Assembly (NCBI GenBank): GCA_003243255.1
Contig: QFQM01000218.1
Location: 1 to 7,219, forward strand
Origin: Flavobacterium psychrophilum
GTDB taxonomy: Bacteria > Bacteroidota > Bacteroidia > Flavobacteriales > Flavobacteriaceae
DNA length: 7,219 bases
Direction: 5' to 3'
Part shown: one piece after another, positions 1 through 4,957 of the stretch
Numbering within the stretch: position 1 is the first letter of the stretch
Layout: each line of letters opens with the position of its first letter
Program-made: the position numbers and the translations under genes
Notes under the pieces: generated by a model
Told to the model about the DNA's origin: nothing
Databases searched by the model: none
Seen by the model: the letters and a program-made list of their open reading frames with translations, nothing else

Positions 1-235
1 CCATGGTAAGCCTTTGGGTCTCCATATAACATTTCCCCAGAAACTCTTTGTAATCCATATTTTCAGGCTCTTCTTTCAAAGCTGTTTCACAGTATACCGC
101 TGCTTTTTCGAAGTTTTTATTTTTCGCTTCTTTTTTTGCCATTGCAAAATATTCAGGTGCACTAAATTCCTGAGCATTGCAAAATGCATTGAAGCAAAAT
201 ATAAAAACGATTATATGCATATATCTTTTAAACAT
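1..235 (-). CDS. Exported TPR protein, probable N-terminus of a YaiO-like outer-membrane beta-barrel exporter (partial, cut by left edge)
   Basis: The ATG lies at 235 and the frame stays open to base 1, giving 78 codons. Residues 1-21 form a signal peptide: basic FKR, a hydrophobic core around residues 8-18, then a cleavage site after CNA that leaves Gln22, typical of Bacteroidota exported proteins. Residues about 27-60 read as one TPR unit, with the A/F/KA/AL/P positions of NFEKAAVYCETALKEEPEN. A second helix pair begins at MDYKEFLGKCYMETQRL. In YaiO and PgaA, TPRs precede an outer-membrane beta-barrel that exports a glycan, and the 'P-N-x-D-x-x-x-x-LG-x-x-Y' stretch looks like the YaiO N-terminal region. 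The start is only 4 bp after the stop of the glycosyltransferase gene, with an AGGA overlapping that stop, which suggests translational coupling. The barrel itself is not in the window, so the YaiO assignment is inference. A plain periplasmic TPR protein is the alternative. Confidence 0.75.
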   Translation of the reverse strand, partial: MFKRYMHIIVFIFCFNAFCNAQEFSAPEYFAMAKKEAKNKNFEKAAVYCETALKEEPENMDYKEFLGKCYMETQRLTM

Positions 236-239
236 ATTC

Positions 240-1685
240 CTAAATGTTATTTTCTGTTATACCTTTATTATCGGTTGTTGTGGTTTCATATCCCTGTCGT
301 GTCATAGTACCCCACTCCATATCACTTGATGTGATGAATTTAAAATACCCTTTTAGGTAAAAAAAGATCTGAAGCGGATGGTAGATAAACGGCTCTAAAA
401 ATGCCATCATCCACAGCTGAAATATCTCGCGGGTAGTCTCATATTGCCTTTTAATCACGTTATCCATAAGTATGACTAATGACCCAAACATAACTGCGGC
501 AGAATAGGAATACAGAAATATATAGCCTGCCATATCCCAATTTACCTGTCCCGATATAATTAGATAAATAAAATAGATGAGTCCTGTAGCTTCTATAATT
601 GGAGCCAAAAATTCAGTCAGCAATTGAACCGGAAAAATCACAAGCCCGAGGCGTTTGTATTTGGGATTAAAAAGAATCCTCCTGTGTACAAAAAATATCT
701 GCATAAGCCCTCTGGCCCATCGCACCCTTTGACGACTAAGAATATTTACATTGGGCGGACCTTCTGTCCAGCAGCAGGAAACCGGTATATATTGTATGCT
801 GTATTTTTCTTTATGGTTTATCATGTACGCTGACATTTTTACCACCATATCTTCATCTTCGGCATGAGACGTAGGATCATATCCCCCACTATTTATAGCT
901 ATTTCTTTATCAAATAACCCCAAACCTCCTGATACATTAGGAACACAGTTTATCAGGCTCCATCCCATTTTTCCAAAAAGATATGCCCTGAGGTACTCCA
1001 GTTCCTGAAATCTCGGTATCCAGCTTTTAGGCGGTTTTACACGCTTAATCGCTCCATCTGTAATTTCGCAGCTATTAGACATCCTTAATGTAGCACCCAC
1101 ACATATTACCCTTGTGCGGAAATTAAGTACCGGTTTTATCATTTTCAGTAGTGTATTCCTGTCGATAATACAATCACTATCGGTACACAGGAAATAAGGA
1201 TATTGAGACACATTGACTCCTGCATTAGAAGCGTCAGATTTTGTACCCCCATTCTCTTTGTCAACAACTATAAGATGAGAGTATTCAGGGTTAACCGATT
1301 TAAATATTCGCTTATAAGGTTCCGTCTTTATGCGCTCTACATAAGCAAAGGGTGTCTCTTCCAGTTCAAATTCTTTAATGAGTAAATCAAGGGTTGCATC
1401 GCTACTGCCGTCATTTACTATTATAACTTCAAATACCGGATAATTCAGAGATAGCAATGATCTTGTGCTTACTATTATTGTTTTTTCTTCATTATATGCC
1501 GGAGCAATAACAGATATACCGGGAGTTAAAGGCGATTGCATTAAAAAATTATCGTCTAAACGAGTGTTGTATGTTCTGTAACGCCTGGTGTTTATAAAAG
1601 AAAATAATGCCAGTATCAGGTACATGAGTATTAAAGATGAGGCATAAGTAAATACAAACACCTCAAATAAATTTGTGTCTTCCAT
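240..1685 (-). CDS. Processive family 2 glycosyltransferase, membrane-bound (PgaC/YaiP/hyaluronan-synthase-like)
   Basis: This 481-aa inner-membrane enzyme should polymerise a sugar from a nucleotide donor on the cytoplasmic side and pass the chain through the membrane. Residues 9-31 are a membrane helix followed by a basic stretch (NTRRYRTYNTR). The GT-A domain follows: PAYNEE at 62-67, the nucleotide-binding VNDGSSD at 90-96, ENGGTKSDASNAG at 144-156, the metal-binding DSD at 169-171, SGGLGLF at 252-258, the catalytic-base region HAEDEDM at 274-280, and QRVRW at 319-323, which fits the Q(Q/R)xRW motif of processive GT2 enzymes. Hydrophobic segments at about 345-378, 384-409 and 421-447 complete the channel-like membrane part. 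Every expected motif is present, so it looks active. No PilZ domain is visible. The ATG at 1685 is 45 bp after the HEAT gene's stop and lacks a clear Shine-Dalgarno. Family and processivity are well supported; the sugar (GlcNAc, glucose or other) cannot be read from sequence. Confidence 0.93.
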   Translation of the reverse strand: MEDTNLFEVFVFTYASSLILMYLILALFSFINTRRYRTYNTRLDDNFLMQSPLTPGISVIAPAYNEEKTIIVSTRSLLSLNYPVFEVIIVNDGSSDATLDLLIKEFELEETPFAYVERIKTEPYKRIFKSVNPEYSHLIVVDKENGGTKSDASNAGVNVSQYPYFLCTDSDCIIDRNTLLKMIKPVLNFRTRVICVGATLRMSNSCEITDGAIKRVKPPKSWIPRFQELEYLRAYLFGKMGWSLINCVPNVSGGLGLFDKEIAINSGGYDPTSHAEDEDMVVKMSAYMINHKEKYSIQYIPVSCCWTEGPPNVNILSRQRVRWARGLMQIFFVHRRILFNPKYKRLGLVIFPVQLLTEFLAPIIEATGLIYFIYLIISGQVNWDMAGYIFLYSYSAAVMFGSLVILMDNVIKRQYETTREIFQLWMMAFLEPFIYHPLQIFFYLKGYFKFITSSDMEWGTMTRQGYETTTTDNKGITENNI

Positions 1686-1730
1686 GGTTAAGAATGTTTT
1701 TTGATGATGATGACAGGCTAAAAAATCAGC

Positions 1731-2945
1731 CTATTGAAAATGAGGAGCTGGCATATCAAAAAAAGGTATAGCTCTTATATTGTATGACTTGGCAAATCCG
1801 TGGAATGTCTTTAATGCCGAAAGTATCAACGGATTTTGAACATGCCTTAAAATATTTTTATTTTCTACATCTTCCGTTTTCATCAACTTGTCAAAAAGGC
1901 TTCTTCCTTCTTCGCCATAAAAATAGATTGCCTCAGCCGTAACACGTTTCAAATCGGGATTACCTGCGGTTTCATATAATCGTTCTAAAAACTTCAACGA
2001 TTTGCCGCTATCTATAAATGAAATCGCCTCAACAATGGCAAACTGACAGGCCAACGGCTGGGAATAATATATATCTATCAATTTCCCTTCATATTCTTTA
2101 CCTTTCATTTTGCCAATAGCAATTATCGCCTCTTTTCTAACTTTATAGTCATCATGCTGCAAAAGCTTTACTATTGTTTTTAAAGAAGTTTGCTGATTAA
2201 AAAAGGCTGCCTGCCTGACAAAGAATTTTATCTTTTCTTCATCTTCAGAATAACGTATCCATTGGCTGAAATCAGGTAAGTGTTCTTTGTGATGCATTAC
2301 AAATTGCTGCATCAGGTTTATTTCTTCCCATTCATTAAGACCATCATCCTCATCAAAGAATTTAAAAGGATCGTTGTGGCTGATTCCCATATACGATACC
2401 CGTGATTCTTTCCTTAATACACTGTCATTAGAATAGGCAAAAGGAAGTATCTTGGAATCTGAAATTGTAAGTCCCAGCCTTGAAAGTGACTGAAGCGCAA
2501 GAAGCCTCATGCGGGTACTCGAATAATCCAGCCTTTCTTCGAGACATTTATCTATTTTAAGGCCTTTAATTATACTGTTATAATTTTGCGCATCAAGCGT
2601 ATCTCTTTCCTGTGCCACAATATCTTCAAGAGTAGGAACAAGCGACATATATGCATCTTTATCCAGCTTCCCAAAATTTCGAATGAATAAAGCATAAACG
2701 TCGTCGCTGCTATATGCATCTCTTGATATTATAATATTGCGCAGGAATGAAAAAAACTGCGGCCTGAGGCGTGTAATTATTTCTTTTTTACGTCTTTTAT
2801 TTCGCCTTATAATAAATATACGGGCCATTAGAAGTAATGTTGTCAGACAACATAAAGAAATTACACTTATTGCAATCCTGATAATTAAAGGATAAGAACT
2901 AAAAGAAAACCACCAGTATTCTACATAATCAAAAATTGAGGTCAT
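1731..2945 (-). CDS. Membrane-anchored HEAT-repeat protein, partner of the adjacent glycosyltransferase
   Basis: The protein has 404 aa and no enzymatic motif that I recognise. Residues about 20-46 form one membrane helix, followed at once by a strongly basic stretch (RRNKRRKK, 47-54). By the positive-inside rule the large C-terminal part should be cytoplasmic. The rest is helical. Clear HEAT-like repeats lie at about 255-350: LKTIVKLLQHDDYKVRKEAIIAIGK at 255-279 is the best unit, then helices around 283-312, 316-343 and 345-355. A weaker unit lies at about 143-180. HEAT repeats are protein-interaction scaffolds, so a role in assembling or regulating the downstream GT2 enzyme is likely but inferred only from gene order. 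It is the first gene of the presumed operon, after a leader of over 100 bp. A 5-bp hairpin (1715-1719/1728-1732) overlaps its stop codon but lacks a U-tract after it, so I do not call it a terminator. Confidence 0.85.
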   Translation of the reverse strand: MTSIFDYVEYWWFSFSSYPLIIRIAISVISLCCLTTLLLMARIFIIRRNKRRKKEIITRLRPQFFSFLRNIIISRDAYSSDDVYALFIRNFGKLDKDAYMSLVPTLEDIVAQERDTLDAQNYNSIIKGLKIDKCLEERLDYSSTRMRLLALQSLSRLGLTISDSKILPFAYSNDSVLRKESRVSYMGISHNDPFKFFDEDDGLNEWEEINLMQQFVMHHKEHLPDFSQWIRYSEDEEKIKFFVRQAAFFNQQTSLKTIVKLLQHDDYKVRKEAIIAIGKMKGKEYEGKLIDIYYSQPLACQFAIVEAISFIDSGKSLKFLERLYETAGNPDLKRVTAEAIYFYGEEGRSLFDKLMKTEDVENKNILRHVQNPLILSALKTFHGFAKSYNIRAIPFFDMPAPHFQ

Positions 2946-3012
2946 TAGAATTAATTTTATTTTTCAAAAAATCCCCCCTAATACTCGGTGTAAGGTGTAA
3001 TGTGTAAACAGA

Positions 3013-3039
3013 CATCCTCAGGCTACAATCCTGAGAATG
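3013..3039 (-). repeat. Imperfect inverted repeat in the presumed 5' leader of the HEAT-GT2 operon
   Basis: Arms CATCCTCAGG (3013-3022) and CCTGAGAATG (3030-3039) pair at nine of ten positions around a 7-nt loop, with one C/A mismatch. It lies 68-94 bp upstream of the HEAT start codon. No U-tract follows on the minus strand, so it is more likely a leader hairpin or a protein-binding dyad than a terminator. A chance origin cannot be excluded, although the CTCAGG/CCTGAG core is GC-richer than its surroundings. Confidence 0.4.
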
Positions 3040-3120
3040 ATATCAACTCATTAAATTATATAGTAAGGTAAAAGGGGCTGAATTAAAATTACGGATTTCA
3101 TGAATAAATTCTGCAAGGCT

Positions 3121-3151
3121 CAAATGTTATAATTTCTATAAAACACAACAA
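3121..3151 (-). promoter_or_regulatory. Possible Bacteroidota-type promoter for the HEAT-GT2-TPR operon
   Basis: On the minus strand TAACATTTG (3129-3121) resembles the Bacteroidota -7 box TAnnTTTG, with one extra base between TA and TTTG. TTG triplets at 3151-3149 and 3148-3146 lie 19 and 16 bp upstream, the first within the usual range for a -33 element. Transcription would start near 3114 and give a leader of about 170 nt carrying the 3013-3039 hairpin. The match is inexact and the region is AT-rich, so this is only a candidate. Confidence 0.25.
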
Positions 3152-3236
3152 TTTATCGATAAAGTACATGAATTAATCGTTAAAACACACAAACCAAAAG
3201 CTATATAAAAATCTATAAACCAAATAATTAAATAAA

Positions 3237-3269
3237 AAACCCGTCAATAAAGTTTTTATTGACGGGTTT
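3237..3269 (-). terminator. Rho-independent terminator of the 3408-4244 gene
   Basis: AAACCCGTCAATAAA (3237-3251) and TTTATTGACGGGTTT (3255-3269) form a perfect 15-bp stem with a 3-nt loop (GTT). Read on the minus strand, the stem runs into six T's (3239-3234) followed by ATTT, the classic intrinsic terminator layout. It lies about 140 bp beyond the stop codon of the minus-strand gene to its right and isolates the HEAT-GT2-TPR operon from that gene. On the plus strand only TTTGTATT follows, so activity in that direction would be weak. Confidence 0.88.
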
Positions 3270-3328
3270 GTATTAAGCGAAATTATTCTTACGGTTGTAC
3301 TAAAATATAAGCATACTTTAACGGCTGT

Positions 3329-3364
3329 TTAAGATTTAAAATCAGCTGCTAAATCAAATCTTAA
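3329..3364. repeat. Short inverted repeat in the 3' untranslated region of the orphan gene
   Basis: TTAAGATTT (3329-3337) and AAATCTTAA (3356-3364) are perfect 9-bp inverted arms around an 18-nt spacer that contains the palindrome CAGCTG. It lies between the stop codon at 3408 and the strong terminator. It could be an mRNA 3'-end stem or a binding dyad. In DNA this AT-rich it may also be accidental. Confidence 0.3.
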
Positions 3365-3407
3365 GAAGATTTAACAAGAACAGATTTATTAAAACTAACT
3401 AAAAAGG

Positions 3408-4244
3408 TTAGCTGTGTACAAATGACACTACACTACTAAGTATTTTTTGCCACTTATTCTTTTTTTTCAGACTTTTATAAGGAATAAATTCTATATCAGG
3501 ATTTTTGTTTGTTAATCTGTCAATATCTAACTTTTCATCAGGACTTTCAGGAAAGTCGATATTATTCATTAACTCCGTTTCGGCCTCTTCAAATGTTACA
3601 TCAGCTGTATTAGTGCCTGCAACAGCTAGTTCTGTTAGATAATCTTTCTGAAAAATATCGACTGCTGCCCAGATTCTCTTAGCATAATAAATATCTAAAT
3701 CAGTGTTTCCTGTTTTTGATAGTAACGACATTGGATTAACCATCAAAGGTTTTGCCGTTAGTATATACTGATTATCAAATATTTCAGAAAAAATAAAATC
3801 TTTTAAATGGTATAATGGATTATTAAAAGAAGTAACTGATCCTCTTACATCTTTATTATACGTTACTTTCAGTTCTGCCAGATCTTTAATTTGATCAGCT
3901 TGTAGTATACCAATTGTATAATATTTCCCTGCAGAGTAATCCAGAATACTGTAAATATTATAATTTACAAAGTATTTAACACCATCAGATGATTTATAGC
4001 TCTTACTATATGGACGGTAAGTGAGAAGAAATCCGTTTTTGAACCTATGCAAAACTTTCAGTGTAACGTCCTTTTCTATACCATTAAGGTCAAGAACGCT
4101 GTAAAATCCATTTATCTCTCTTTTTGCCAGGATATAGTCATCTCCCTGATGTAGCACTTCCGTAAATGGTGTTGAGATTGTTTCTCCATTATTGTAAATG
4201 AAAGAAATTCTTTTTCTGTAAGATAGTTTTGTTGCAAAATTCAT
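3408..4244 (-). CDS. Hypothetical protein, beta-rich, weakly WG-repeat-like; no recognised family
   Basis: I do not recognise this 278-aa protein. There is no signal peptide or membrane helix at the N-terminus, so it is probably cytoplasmic. Residues about 14-112 are rich in alternating hydrophobic/aromatic strands with turn-like NG, DG and AG pairs (for example FYSVLDLNGIEKD at 47-59, then FKNGFLLTYR at 68-77). This weakly recalls degenerate WG beta-repeats. The middle (about 113-205) mixes strand and helix. The segment 215-250 is acidic (EEAETE, PESPDEKLD) and the last 25 residues are basic, then hydrophobic (KSLKKKNKWQ...SSVVSFVHS). I chose the ATG at 4244; the frame extends in phase to a TTG at 4268, adding eight residues. 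It stands alone: its own terminator lies about 140 bp downstream and a gene-free stretch of about 700 bp lies upstream. The reading frame is convincing, but no function can be assigned. Confidence 0.72.
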   Translation of the reverse strand: MNFATKLSYRKRISFIYNNGETISTPFTEVLHQGDDYILAKREINGFYSVLDLNGIEKDVTLKVLHRFKNGFLLTYRPYSKSYKSSDGVKYFVNYNIYSILDYSAGKYYTIGILQADQIKDLAELKVTYNKDVRGSVTSFNNPLYHLKDFIFSEIFDNQYILTAKPLMVNPMSLLSKTGNTDLDIYYAKRIWAAVDIFQKDYLTELAVAGTNTADVTFEEAETELMNNIDFPESPDEKLDIDRLTNKNPDIEFIPYKSLKKKNKWQKILSSVVSFVHS

Positions 4245-4287
4245 GTCCCCATCATTAAATTTAAACAATACATCATTATGAATCGAT

Positions 4288-4570
4288 ATAACTTATTATA
4301 TCATAGCCGATTAAAAACACAACAGTGCAAGATTAACATATTTTTAACTATTTTAAAAATAATAGGACTGATGTGTATCGTACTTATTATACATTTAATC
4401 GATTTATACATAAAGATATAGTATTTATCCTGCTAAAAACACTAACAGCTATCTATATTTTCACATTTGCTATTCAAATTTTTACAATATACTGACTATC
4501 AAACACAAAGAATTGAGAGCAAAGGGATGCTAACTGTGACTTATCATAACTATGATATATCAGATAGCCG
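4288..4570. repeat. Imperfect direct repeat (ATAACT...TATATCA...TAGCCG), two copies
   Basis: Copy 1 spans 4288-4309 (22 nt) and copy 2 spans 4546-4570 (25 nt), about 258 bp apart. Both begin ATAACT, continue to a shared TATATCA and end TAGCCG. About 20 positions match, with three gap positions (a GA insertion before TAGCCG and one more base in copy 2). Copy 1 lies 44-65 bp upstream of the orphan gene's ATG. A shared regulator site or the remains of a duplication would both fit. Confidence 0.35.
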
Positions 4571-4578
4571 TGTTTTAG
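4433..4578. repeat. Long-range interrupted inverted repeat
   Basis: GCTATCT (4448-4454) is complementary to AGATAGC (4562-4568). Beyond a small internal loop, CAC (4440-4442) pairs with GTG (4570-4572) and CTAAAA (4433-4438) pairs with TTTTAG (4573-4578), with one bulged A. This gives 16 base pairs enclosing 107 nt. The enclosed part contains the dyad at 4542-4557. It could fold as a structured RNA or act as paired DNA sites. No flanking gene or target-site duplication marks it as a mobile element. Confidence 0.3.
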
Positions 4579-4957
4579 TAAACAACACATAAAATTTATA
4601 TCCGGAAAAAGAAAACATATTTAAGATGTAATTAAAATCGTGAAAAAACTAATGATTTTAAACTTCAAAATATGCATTCAAAAAATAAGCTAACACTACT
4701 AACCCGAATATTTTAGATTTAAATTCTAAAAAATATAAATTTAAATCCCAATCATCTCATCATAAGCAATAATATAACACTATATTTTTTCTTGATTTTT
4801 TTATTTGAGCTAAAAACATAAAAAATTAACTATCAATAAAATACACCAACTAAATCGTTGTAGTAGTCTCGATTTTAAACCCACCTTTTTAAAATGATTT
4901 TTTAAACGTGTAGTTTAGTTATACTCTTAATTAGCAACAACTTAAAAAATTTAAATT

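Larger units (their letters stand above)
2946..3236. other. Non-coding leader region upstream of the HEAT gene
   Basis: I see no convincing gene here on either strand. The stretch separates the HEAT-GT2-TPR operon from the terminator of the next gene, so it must hold the operon's promoter and 5' leader. It contains a C-run (2973-2978), three tandem heptamers (2988-3008), an imperfect hairpin (3013-3039) and a promoter-like element (3121-3151), each listed or discussed separately. Confidence 0.6.
4269..4957. other. Long AT-rich intergenic region between divergently transcribed genes
   Basis: This is 689 bp with no ORF of meaningful length, no tRNA-like structure and no convincing promoter match that I could find on either strand. 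It must carry the control regions of the orphan gene (minus) and the GH87 gene (plus). It contains an imperfect direct repeat (4288-4309 and 4546-4570), a long-range inverted repeat (4433-4454 with 4562-4578), a 16-bp dyad TATCATAACTATGATA (4542-4557) and a 10-bp inverted repeat GATTTAAATT/AATTTAAATC (4716-4725/4738-4747). The strong AT bias makes some of these likely to be accidental. Confidence 0.6.

Noticed and set aside
14..307. Plus-strand open frame of 97 codons
   Set aside because: It lies opposite the exported TPR gene and the end of the GT2 gene. Its Phe/Cys-rich, low-complexity protein is typical of an antisense shadow.
624..833. Plus-strand open frame inside the glycosyltransferase gene
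   Set aside because: It is antisense to conserved GT2 motifs and shows no protein-like features; the same holds for the frame at 1203-1385.
1715..1732. 5-bp hairpin AGGCT/AGCCT overlapping the HEAT stop codon
   Set aside because: The stem is short and no T-run follows it on the minus strand, so it is not a convincing terminator within the operon.
4371..4421. Possible 16-aa small ORF (ATG at 4371) with AGGA a few bases upstream
   Set aside because: It is too short and is composed only of residues expected from AT-rich sequence; there is no other support.
4433..4578. Mobile element or CRISPR interpretation of the repeats in the intergenic region
   Set aside because: There is no transposase, no target-site duplication and no regularly spaced repeats; only two imperfect copies are present.
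4911..4918. TAGTTTAG as a -7 box for the GH87 gene
   Set aside because: It has one mismatch to TAnnTTTG and no TTG at a suitable distance upstream, so I do not call it a promoter.
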